This document shows, in pieces, positions 11,615 through 21,213 of a DNA stretch of 64,000 nucleotides. Source of the DNA: Ypsolopha sequella (taxonomy: Eukaryota > Arthropoda > Insecta > Lepidoptera > Ypsolophidae); NCBI GenBank assembly GCA_934047225.1, contig OW203986.1:26229221-26293220 (forward strand), written 5' to 3'. How positions within the stretch are numbered: position 1 is the stretch's first letter; every line of letters begins with the position of its first letter. The position numbers and the translations under genes were made by a program. The notes under the pieces are model-generated. The model did not search any database. It worked only from the letters and a program-made list of their open reading frames with translations, and had not been told where the DNA came from.

Positions 11615-11881
11615 CAAGGTGTAACAGAAAAGGTGTAACAATATTTGAAGAACTTATTCAGTCAATGGTATAGAACAACTTTTACTATGGGGCCAAACCT
11701 GAAATCTCAAAAAAAAAATCTGCCCTTCCATACATTTCAGCCGAGCGGCATTGATTTTTTCCACGAAAAAGTTTTTTTTTTTTTTTTCGAGTTACAGGGT
11801 TTGTTCCATAGTGAAAGTTGTTCTGTACCATTGACTGAACAAAATGGTTCAAATATGGTTACACCTTTCTGTTACACGCTG
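11615..11881. mobile_element. TA-flanked MITE with long inverted repeats
   Basis: Arms of about 60 bp start CAAGGTGTAACAGAAAAGG and close CCTTTCTGTTACACGCTG, with TA on both sides. A second copy is at 20014-20274. Size and TA target suggest a Tc1/mariner-type non-autonomous element. Confidence 0.75.
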
Positions 11882-11894
11882 TATAGTCAATTAC

Positions 11895-12168
11895 CTATAT
11901 ACAAGTGACTTTTTGATCATCGTCCAAATTCATACTGGAGGCTTGATAAGTGATCAGTATCTTGGATCAGTAACAATTTTTGTGAAATTCGTAAAATGAA
12001 ATTTCGACTCCCCATAGTGATTCACTCGGGACTGGAACTGAATTTATATGGGAAGCCGAAATTTCATTATACGAATTTCACAAATATTGTTACTGATCCA
12101 AGATACTGATCACTTACCAAGCCACCAGTATGAATTTGGACGATGATCAAAAAGTCACCTGTATATAG
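11895..12168. mobile_element. Foldback element, arms about 105 bp
   Basis: The left arm CTATATACA, GTGACTTTTTGATCATCGTC continues to GAAATTTCG and is mirrored almost completely by the right arm, ending GATCAAAAAGTCACCTG. The loop is about 60 bp. No coding content. Confidence 0.8.
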
Positions 12169-12488
12169 AGAATATAAAAAACGGCTATACTCGTAAAGTA
12201 CGTCACTATTTTAAACAACTTTTTTACAAAAATAGCCTCGCACATCAAGAAGACGTCAGCAAAAAGGCCAACGTATAATTTTGACGTCTACGATAATTAT
12301 ATAAAACGATTTATCATGGATCTATCCTGCTATACGTATCATAAAACTGAATATTAGTTTGTTGGTTAGCTTATGAGATAAATATAACTCTCAAAATTAA
12401 AGAATCGCGATAAAACTTTCGTAATGGGATTGTGGCCCGTTAGCCCAGGCGAATATAATAAAATAATTTGCTGCTAAGTTGCAGTTTT
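12169..12488. other. No gene recognised
   Basis: AT-rich spacer between two repeats. Confidence 0.3.
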
Positions 12489-12855
12489 TTTTAGGGTTCC
12501 GTACCCAAAGGGTAACCAACGGGACCCTATTACTAAGACTCCGCTGTCCGTCTGTCTATCCGTCTGTCGGTCTGTCTGTCTGTCCGTCTGTCTGTCCGTC
12601 TGTCTATCCGTCTGTCTGTTCGTCTGACTGTCCGTCTGTCACCCACCAGGCTGTATCTCATGAACCGTGATGGTTAGACAGTTGAAATTTTCACAGATGA
12701 TGTATTTCTGTTGCCGCCATACTAAAAAACTAAAAAACAGAATAAAATAAATATTTAAAGGGGCTCCCACACAACAGACATGTTTTTTTTTTGCCGTTTT
12801 ATAGATAATGGTACGGAACCCTTCTTGCGCGAGTCCGACTCGCACTTGGGTACTC
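12489..12855 (+). repeat. GGTTCCGTA-family repeat, near-complete copy
   Basis: It begins TAGGGTTCCGTACCCAAAGG and ends GGTACGGAACCCTTC with GCGCGAGTCCGACTCGCAC. A long CTGTCTGTCCGT run fills 12540-12630. The compact length makes this the cleanest copy of the family in the window. Confidence 0.65.
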
Positions 12856-13004
12856 AAAAACAAAGCCTCACTTCCACGGACAATATTGGAATGTGTATGG
12901 ATAGTTTTTCTTCGTCTTGCGTATTTTCTCGATCAAGGATCAAGACGTCGCGGATTAGTTTGATCTGCTGAGTCTATTGTGCCCGAAGCACGGCCATCAA
13001 TAAA

Positions 13005-13145
13005 GCCGACCACTAGTCACGCTGGGACGTAATCATCGTCGGTGAAACGTGGGTGTGCGAGTGTGAACTGTCTTCCACATCACAGTCCCTAGGTACGGAA
13101 TCGCGTCTGACACCAAGGGGATTCATGTCGTGATGACGTAAATTT
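13005..13145 (+). repeat. SINE body fragment
   Basis: GGTGAAACGTGGGTGTGCGA, CACAGTCCCTAGGTACGGA and GGGGATTCATGTCGTGATG match the distal part of the SINE at 31195-32085 and 60502-60825. The tRNA-like head is missing. Confidence 0.6.
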
Positions 13146-13999
13146 TTTTTATGCTGTTCTACTTCCTAAATTTTTATTCTACTTCAGCTCTGAAAATAAA
13201 TACACGGTGAAGGTAGAAATGAAAGCGGCATAAATAAAAGTAGTAAAAAATTTTACATATCATCAAAAATATCTTTTGTGACGACACTCAACAGCCCGAG
13301 TCTAGCAATAATATTTCTTTGCCAACGCACTTCCATAACTTCGTCATTTCTCAAGCAAATCAAAAATCCCCCAGTTTCTTTCAAAGACATTTGAATTCCG
13401 TGCCAAAAGTGGAAAACGGAACCTTCTTCACAGCATAGCTCCTCGGCGCCTGGCCGGCGGCGTGGCGGCGCACAGTGCACTCATAATCAGATCAGCTAAC
13501 GGTGCCGTAACTTTACCGTAAGTGCAGCATGCACACTTGAGCTGCCGGACCTGGCCTACTTGGTCATTTTGTTGGGATAGTCCAAGCATGGGCCACTTCT
13601 AGTCAAAGTGCGTAGGTAAGTGTGAGAGACACACCACACAGAAAAGCCACACCACACTGACTTCGACTGTCAACAACACACTGTCAGAGTAAATATATCT
13701 AAAACTAAAATAAAATGAATAATTAAAATTAAAAACAAAATACCTAAGTCCAGAGTCCGAAAATCTGATTTACTGTCATCTCGCCCCGTAAACGTTGAAC
13801 GCACAGTTGAAAATAGTAGAATAACGGCATATCAAATCTTTACTTTAATTTTATCTTGCAATTTATATAAGTTGTACAAAAATATTTTTTTTCAGTGCCA
13901 CAATGCTTATTACTTTTATGAATGTCCATCTCAAGATTCTCTGCTCACTTCATCACTTTAAAAATTAATTTCTAGTTAAACTTTGTGTAATACGTACAC
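13146..13999. other. No gene recognised
   Basis: A 75-codon - strand frame at 13480-13253 is open but has no motif I recognise. GC content rises briefly at 13440-13560. Confidence 0.3.
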
Positions 14000-14160
14000 G
14001 TACAGCAAAGCGCAGCGAAGGCCGCCCTCGTGCCCGCTGGACTGACGATCTGAAGGACGTTGCAGGTGGCGGCTGGATGAGGATGACTGAGGACCGCCAA
14101 CAGTGGCGTAATATGGGGGAGGCCTATGTCCAGCAGTGGACGAATACGGGCTGATGGATG
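14000..14160 (+). pseudogene. RTE-type LINE, extreme C-terminus and 3' end
   Basis: The + strand reads RPRARWTDDLKDVAG, then EDRQQWRNMGEAYVQQWT and a stop, then GGGCTGATGGATGGGA. This is the usual last part of RTE-like LINE polyproteins in Lepidoptera, in which the reading frame and the 3' end almost coincide. It is a 5'-truncated copy. Confidence 0.75.
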
Positions 14161-14967
14161 GGATAAACTTTGTGATAGTAAATATTAGGTTTTATACCTT
14201 TGTGAAAAGAACTTCTTATGAAGACTTTAGAACAACTATTAGTTTTAAATATTATCGTTCAGTTTACGTTTAAATAAATTAATAATAAAATAAGAAAAAA
14301 TAAAGGTAAATCTTAAATTTTATGGAGGCTTTTGACAGTTACCTGCGTTTGCCCACTTTGTAGCCTAAATGATCTTTTATTAAAAACTGCTGCGGATATT
14401 TGCGGTTTCCGAAGTTATTAGGCAAATGTTAATAAAAGACAGAAAAGGGAAAATCGCTTTATATCACGGTTTCTAATGTATATTTAATAAACGATGGACA
14501 GAAGTGTCACGGAATTTATTTTTATATTCTTTTCTCACATCAAATTTTACAAAAAAATATTTAATAAAAAGAAGTATAAAAAGAAAACATCTAATTTAAA
14601 TCCTTATACTGCTTATTATGTGTGAGAAATTTAAACAGTTTATCTGTAGAAATAAAAAAGTTATCGATTTTTTATCCGAAACTGACCAAACTTTTTCACT
14701 GTGCGCCGAGCCTAGAGTTTGTCGGTACCGTAAGGTATGGACTACGAGGTCACATTCAATAAGCGTCAATCGTACACACACACACACTGACACACACAAC
14801 ACAAAATAAGTTCTCGTACATTAGTAGGTGCAAGATGCAAGATTGTCTTTTCTGTTTGAGCCAGAAATACGTCAAAAAAGTCAACTTCTTGTACCCTTGC
14901 GAGTATCGCTATTATCTTTAATTATATAATTGTATATAATAAATAATACATAATTATTGTTATTTTT
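14161..14967. other. No gene recognised
   Basis: AT-rich, with overlapping opposite-strand frames at 14596-14809 across a CACA-rich tract. None looks coding. Confidence 0.3.
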
Positions 14968-15105
14968 ATGTCATCCATCCATCAGCCTAGTTCGTCCACT
15001 GCTGGACATAAGCCTTTCCAGGACTTTGCCACTCCCGGCGGTCATCCTGGAAGAATTGCCCAAACTCACACTCGCTGGGCAGGCGGGTTGGTGAGTTTTT
15101 CTTTG
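14968..15105 (-). mobile_element. RTE-type LINE 3' end fragment
   Basis: On the - strand it reads CGCCTGCCCAGCG, AAGGCTTATGTCCAGCAGTG and GATGGATGGATG. It is shared with 25605-25980 (-) and 62325-62510 (+). Confidence 0.65.
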
Positions 15106-15439
15106 GGAAAGTGGTTCAGTATGATCAGCAGAGTATGTGGTTTCATTTAAAGATAGCTGTCTATTTATATCCGGTATACATTGTTTTTAGCAAGAGGCTA
15201 CAAAGTGATTTTTATGATCTCGTTCCAAAACTGAAGAAGTATCGTTCCTTAAATAAAGTTCCCTGCCATTGAAGCCACATAGTATACGACTTTAATCCTT
15301 ATTACAGCGTAAAAAGAATTGCTATGGGAGTTTCTCTTTCCCACGTTATAACAATGACAAAAAAGATATGATGATTCAACTTCTAACGGTAGATTTCACG
15401 GCAATTTAAAATTTTTAATAACATAATTCCTGACGGTAT
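15106..15439. other. No gene recognised
   Basis: AT-rich spacer; no motif seen. Confidence 0.3.
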
Positions 15440-16800
15440 GAATTAACGGGACACCTGACGCTAGAACATCAACAACACCAGGTTTTCAATATGTCTCTTC
15501 TCATATTGAAGAAAACGTATTTGATTTATCAATCTTTTATCGAGGGATTCCACTTATAAACAACGTTTTAAGATTTATACTTTGGTCAAAAAAAAATTTT
15601 TTTCCACCCTCTTTGTTTTGGTTTTCAAACGTTCGTTTCAAAGACGCGGTTAAGAGATCAACTTGATTTTTTTTTAATATGTAATATGAAGTAGAGATGA
15701 AACGGATAGTGATTTGGCCGGATACCGGATACCGGATATCCGGCGAGGCTCTAGGCCGGATAGCCGGATATCCGGCGGCCGGATATCCGGCTCAAGATAT
15801 GCGTTTCGCACTTATTGAGCAAGTCTAAATATTACGCACCAAGGTGCGTGCGGGTGCAAGTGGGCGAGATTATTCGAGCATTTTTTAAATGAAGATCATT
15901 TCTAAATGATCGTATCACAATCATACAAATGCTGGTTTGCAAACGCGAAACAATTTCCGATCCTAACGAAATTTGTAAATATGTATCTTTTGTCTCCTTG
16001 GAGTGGTGTATACTGTATATAAATGGACAGGTATCTTTAAATGAAACCGCGTAATATACTGTTCATACTGAACAAATTTTCCAAAGTAACATATTGAAAA
16101 AACAACATTGAACCTACCCGCCCAGTGCCCTTTCAAAATTTAAAGTAGGTTTTCATAATGAGTATTTTTTTCATTTCCACAAGTATGTTTCTTTGGAAAA
16201 GTTGTTTAATATGATTTCAGTATGACCATGTGTTTTTATTAAAAGATACATGTTGAGTTACATTCGGTATATTGTGAGAGCAAAAGAAGCTGGTGTAATG
16301 TATGAAGAAAAGCATAAACGTTTATTCCCAACAATTGATGTAAAGTTTGTCTTTATCTACCATAGCTCAATTCTTATTCACTTTATGTATTAGAATTTAG
16401 ATTATTCAATCATTGATACAACTATTTCGTGATTTAAACGAGTTTTTGTATGTTGAGTTAAGTATCCGGTATCCGGCCGGATACTGACTTCTATCCGGCC
16501 GGATACCGGATACCAAAAATATGGCCGGATAGGCCGGATACCGGATAGTAACCGGATATCCGTTTCATCTCTATGAAGGGATGTCCAATATTTTTTCCCT
16601 ACTAAATATTTCAGTATTAGCTAAAAACACACCAATTTGTTATTTCGCTGCGTGACCACTAGTATTACGCGTTCAAGAACAAGAGGCCAAAGAGCCAACA
16701 TATAATCGCCCCTATGAAAAGCAAATAAGGTCTTTGCCATTAGACTTATTGTGCTGGACGGATAATAAAAAAAGTTGCTAGGGTATGCCATCCTCTTAAA
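15440..16800 (+). repeat. Interspersed repeat (family E) split by a DNA element
   Basis: The parts 15440-15691 and 16574-16800 are matched in one continuous piece, in reverse, at 46400-46965. Shared landmarks are GCTAGAACATCAACAACACC, GGTTAAGAGATCAACTTG, ATATTTCAGTA followed by TAGCTAAAA, and GCACAATAAGTCTAATGGC read across. The interruption is the 882-bp element at 15692-16573. Confidence 0.7.
15692..16573. mobile_element. hAT-like element with CCGGATA-rich ends
   Basis: The ends TAGAGATGAAACGGATA and TATCCGTTTCATCTCTA form a perfect 17-bp inverted repeat. Next to both lie many CCGGATA/TATCCGG units (15716-15795, 16455-16560). The flanks share TATGAAG, compatible with an 8-bp duplication with one mismatch. 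The terminal TAGAG fits the loose hAT consensus. No transposase frame was seen. Confidence 0.75.
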
Positions 16801-16952
16801 CAAAATATTAATTTTATCATTGAAGGGCCGTAATCAAGCCTCAATCGGCTTTCCTCATTTTAAGAGAAGAGGGTCAGATTTATATGCCATACAAAAAGAT
16901 TTGTCATCTCATCTGTACGCTAATGCATAAAATCGAAAAATAATTAAATTAC

Positions 16953-17287
16953 TTTTCAATGCAAGTGCTCGTAAAGGCCCACTTTTTATGCACCAAAACC
17001 GAACAGAAAGTCGATTATTTTGCCCTAGGGCTTTAATTATTATTTTTTTTATTTATTTACAATGGTTGGCTAACCTGCAACCTTTCCTGTGTACCATAAA
17101 TGTAATACTTTTTTTTCCATTGTTTAACGGCTCTGGATACAGTCCTTTTGAGCCAATCATAATTTAAAGTTCACAAGATTATATTTGTTTTATTTCCTCA
17201 CACTATGCATTGAAAAACGTAGTATGATACACGGGCGTAAGAGCATTAAATTACTCGGTTACGTTTAAAACACTCGCTACGCTTGTG
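16953..17287 (-). mobile_element. Family B MITE, truncated
   Basis: Reverse copy of the element at 58341-58733. It starts TTTTCAATGCAAGTGCTCG and stops at ACACTCGCTACGCTTG, so the first 60-70 bp of the element are missing. Confidence 0.7.
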
Positions 17288-18291
17288 CTGACAAAAAAAA
17301 ATAAAAAAGTAAAAATTTCTTTGTTTCTGTCGATATATTTAGATCTAGTTTCACCCACTTTCGGATGTGCACTTGTATGAGGGACACACTGTATTTATGT
17401 AAAATACAACATGCAAAAAATAAGAAAGCCCTTGAACGTGTATAGGCTCTTTACGATTTTAGCAAACAAACATAGGAATTCATTATTTACATTTGTAGGT
17501 AACTGGTAAACTTAAGAATGCATTTGCACTGCATTGTAGATGACCCCGATAGAAATGCACTTTATTTGTGTGAGAACTAGAATGTTCTGGTTTAAATAGC
17601 CTGACTGCTAGAATTTACTCTACAAAACGTATTCCACTGTATAAATAATGCATTTACACATAACTGTAGTACCACATTTTATACTGGTAACGCTTTTGTT
17701 TCATCTGCATCACTAAAGTCGCATCCCGCTGTCTGTCTGTCCTTATGTATGCTTAGATCTTTAAAACTTCCTTCCCACCACCCAATCGATTTCAATTTTT
17801 TTTGGGTGCACAGAGAGTACAGAGCAACTGATTGAAAAAAAAAATAAGTCGCTGAGCCCACATTTTTTTTTTCATTTTTTTCACCACCCCACTACACCCG
17901 CACCCATCGCCCGCGGCCTGCCAGCACGAAGATTATCGGAAAAGGTTGTTCAGGGAAGTAGCTAACGGAGTTTCAATACAGCTGAAGCCACATGACCGAT
18001 TTGGTCGCTAGCTCTCCGTCTATTAGTTGTCAAACGTAAAATTGGAACTGAAAGCAATTATGGTTGTCATTTTTGCTGTCTATATTATAGGCTACCGGAA
18101 ATAAACAATTTGTCATAGATTGTATAGAAAGCGGAAATACGACCTTTGCCGAAGAGTACCGAAGAGTGGCAAAGATTCCTACGATATATTTATAGAGTAG
18201 TGAATCTAAGTAAATTGTTTGTTTGATTGTTTAGAAATCGTAAGGAAATACGACATTTGCCGAAGAGTGCCGAAGATTCCTATACAACATA
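17288..18291. other. No gene recognised
   Basis: There is a short tract with CTGTCTGTCTGTCC and AAAACTTCCTTCCCACC at 17725-17790, which resembles decayed repeat ends. A partial internal duplication around 18130-18280 repeats ATACGACCTTTGCCGAAGAG with changes. Nothing coding. Confidence 0.3.
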
Positions 18292-18525
18292 CAGAATGTT
18301 ACGACGAAGTTGCCGAAGCCAGAAACTGGCGATAGTACTCGTCCATACGAGCAACTTTTCGTGATAAAAAATTGGGAAATTGGGAAAAAAATATCAGTTG
18401 TTTCGTACGTTTTCATCGGGAAGATATGCAACTTTTCTATGGAACGCACCTGTATTCACAAAAGTTGTTCGTATGGACATACTATCGCCAGCTTTCGGCT
18501 TCCAGAACTTCATTCTAACACCCAG
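18292..18525. mobile_element. TA-flanked MITE with about 65-bp arms
   Basis: The left arm CAGAATGTTACGACGAAG continues to CATACGAGCAACTTTT. The right arm mirrors it, ending CTTCATTCTAACACCCAG. TA lies on both sides. Ends of the CAGGGTGTTA kind are common in lepidopteran Tc1/mariner-like MITEs. Confidence 0.6.
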
Positions 18526-18531
18526 TATAAC

Positions 18532-18850
18532 TGAGCTGCGCATTCACATACCCTAACCTAACCCTATAGGTATAAACATTACATTTATTGTTGCATATTG
18601 CACATTTATTACATATTATATTTTACAACATATTTTATAAAACAAAATAAACATCACCTATCGAAGTCTGTAATTTCTACGAGGGGATATGACACTGTGA
18701 CCCCCAAGATTCTGGATTACCTAAACTAGGGAACAGGATAACTACCTGGGTACTTAAGATAATTAGTACAGAAATATAATAAAATATGTAATTCTTGTAC
18801 CTACCTAATTTTAAGGATATTTTTGAAACGAAATAAAGAATTATTATTAT
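18532..18850 (+). mobile_element. Probable LINE 3' UTR with (ATT)n tail
   Basis: Non-coding sequence closes with ACGAAATAAAGAATTATTATT, a typical LINE tail, directly before the next repeat. No coding part remains. The 5' limit is uncertain. Confidence 0.4.
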
Positions 18851-18852
18851 TC

Positions 18853-19470
18853 TAAATATTATTAGAGTGCATTACAAACTAGAAAATATCAATCAGAAAC
18901 AAATCCAAAGACAAGAATTTGAAAAAATTCCCCGGACCTAGGATTCGAACCTGCGACCTCTAGTTATCAAGAGAAGCGCGCTACCAATTGCGCCACCGAG
19001 GTTCCTACCTAGACCGGCGACTTCTTCCGGCGAATTTCTTCGAAGATATAATCTGTGAATCTGTGAGAACTGTGAATTTCTTAACTATCTGAAGCAACAA
19101 TGTTGTAGCGACGACAGCGCCATCTGTTTCTTAAGAACAAGACGTGAAATCACATAACGCCCTCGTGAGTGTTCTGTATGTGCAGTACTATCTAGTATAT
19201 CAAGCAGATGCAAAAAAAATAACACTGGACAAGTATGATGGAAGAATTCGCCGGTCTAGGTAGGAACCTCGGTGGCGCAATTGGTAGCGCGCTTGTCTTG
19301 ATAACAAGAGGTCACAGGTTCGAATCCTGGCCCGGGGAAATTTTTCAAATTCTTGTCTTTGGTATTGTATCTGATTGATATTTTCTAGTTTGTAATGCAT
19401 TCTAATAATATTTAGAGTATTCATAGCAATGGATTTCGCAAAATAAACATATTATGATTATTATTATGTA
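18853..19470. mobile_element. Palindromic retroposon with two opposed tRNA-like heads
   Basis: The left arm starts ATTATTAGAGTGCATTACAA and includes a reverse tRNA-like block (18930-19001) up to CTAGACCGGCGA. The right arm is its mirror, from TCGCCGGTCTAGGTAGGAAC through a forward tRNA-like block (19267-19337) to GCATTCTAATAATATTTAG. It then runs on to CGCAAAATAAACAT and an ATTATG-rich tail. Arms are about 170 bp, with a loop of about 200 bp. A shorter relative at 24515-24812 has a 13-bp target duplication. Confidence 0.7.
19267..19337 (+). other. tRNA-like sequence in the retroposon
   Basis: It has a perfect A box (TGGCGCAATTGG) and B box (GGTTCGAATCC). A four-arm fold is possible: CCTCGG with CCGGGG, GCGC with GCGC, CTTGT with ACAAG around the loop CTTGATA, and a T arm. 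The mirror copies are at 18930-19001 (-) and 24634-24703 (-). Being repeated inside an element, it is more likely a pol III promoter head than a functional tRNA gene. Confidence 0.6.
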
Positions 19471-19474
19471 GGTA

Positions 19475-20011
19475 CACTTTTCAGTCACGGGCCCATAGGG
19501 ACCCGGTCATTTGAACGGCATTCATGGGGACGAAGCCAACATTGAAGAGGCCTTTGGTACCATTTAATCTAAATGTGAGATGGCAGCATCCATGGAGGCC
19601 TCTCCCTCAATGTATCATTGTGATACACTAACGGACAGTCCCCCACAGTTGCCAAACTATTGCCAAGAAGGATGCGACTTGGAGTGGGCTATGAGGATGG
19701 GATGCTAAATGGGCCGGATAACGGGGCTATGGAGTGAGATAACGGACATCTGCCTCGAAAATCTCTCACAAATTTAAGTATGGCAGATGATGACTTGCTG
19801 CTTGATAACTATCCAACAGGATAGTCGTTGTGGCCCCCCCCCCCTATCTAGCCACCATGGGGCGGCCAGGGGGCCACACTATATAAGCAGCTAAGGTTGT
19901 CGAGAGGGCACAAGATCCTTATACAGTCAAGTGCCCTGGACGTGTACTGGACGTACCAGAGGGCGATGGGGTCGTCACATCCCTACGTTATTATTATTAT
20001 TATTATTATTA
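19475..20011 (+). mobile_element. LINE 3' UTR with (TTA)n tail
   Basis: A GC-richer non-coding stretch with short palindromic motifs (CACTATATAAGCAGC, GTACTGGACGTACC) ends in about eight TTA units. This is the usual shape of a 5'-truncated LINE. No coding motif is left to name the clade. A run of C interrupts it at 19837-19845. Confidence 0.5.
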
Positions 20012-20013
20012 TA

Positions 20014-20274
20014 CAACGTGTAACAGAAAGGTGTAACCATATTTGAAGAGCTTATTCAGTCAATGGTATAGAACAAATTTTACTATCGAGTCAACCCTGA
20101 AATTTTAAAAAAAATCTGCCCTTCCATACATTTCGGCCGAGCGGCATTGCATTTTCCTATGAAGCAAGTAATTTTTTTTTTCGATATACAGGATTTGTTC
20201 CATAGTAAAAGTTGTTCTAAACCATTGACTGAATAAGCTCTTCAAATATGATTACACCTTTCTGTTATACGTTG
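20014..20274. mobile_element. TA-flanked MITE, second copy
   Basis: CAACGTGTAACAGAAAGGTG to CACCTTTCTGTTATACGTTG, arms about 65 bp, with TA on both sides. Same family as 11615-11881. It directly follows the LINE (TTA)n tail. Confidence 0.8.
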
Positions 20275-20551
20275 TATATTATATAATTCACCCTGTCAAG
20301 GACGCGTGACAATGCCTGGCCAAGGTAGCGGGTTCTTGTAAGTATACAGTATACATTTGGCCGTTGCAATCAAAGTAACATTCGGTACATTTTATAATGT
20401 ATACAGGTTAATAGACACGTTATTGTTTACTCGTGTACATTATGCACAGGCTAATGACCGAAGTCATCGATCAATACAATGCTTAATTCTAATGATATTA
20501 ATCTGTTGAGTTTCATTATCGCTAGAACAATTGTTAAATAATATAAAATAT
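20275..20551. other. Nothing recognised
   Basis: AT-rich spacer between the MITE and the LINE tail. Confidence 0.3.
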
Positions 20552-21213
20552 ATTCAAAATTCAAAATTCAAAATTCAAAAAGTTTATTTTGCAAAGTAGG
20601 TATATATAATACACGTTTCACAAGTCAAATTTTAATCTTATAAAAATATATGTAATAAAATAATAAATGTACATGAACTACTTAGATTAAATGTTTTTTT
20701 TAATTTATGTAGCAATATATATACGATTAAAATTATAGGTAAAATATTATTATACAAGATGAAATCCAATCAACCGCCCGAACCCATACCGGAGACCCGG
20801 CCAGGGACCAGGAACAGGTTCAATGATCACCAACCGAGCCCCCAGCACGAATCCAGGCAGCCGACCAAATCCCATCCTATATACTACATAGTAATAGGTT
20901 ACATATATAAATACATGCCTACCTCCGCCCATTCGATTAGTCTTGCTAAGAAGAACGGGCAAGAAACTTGGCAAGATCATGTCTTTTTTTTTTAACATAA
21001 ACTTATACTATACATCAAATTACTTATATCTACTTTAACCAAGGGATAAGAAAATACAAGACAGCAGGAATTCAGGTTAATGAAAAAAGAAAAACATATA
21101 TATCTTTGCCTACCTGTCTCATATAGTCTATTTCCTTTTACAGTCTGTAATTAATTAATGTTAACTCTTAAGAGGAATCAAAAGTTAGGAAATTATATTA
21201 ATTAATTAAATTA

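Noticed and set aside
12540..12630. CTGTCTGTCCGT run read as a Cys/Ser/Pro-rich protein
   Set aside because: Simple-sequence run inside a known-type interspersed repeat.
13253..13480. 75-codon - strand frame with Cys and Arg
   Set aside because: No recognisable family, no splice-site support; not enough to call a gene.
19267..19337. Functional tRNA gene
   Set aside because: It folds well and has perfect A and B boxes, but the same block occurs three times inside repeat arms, so it is an element component.
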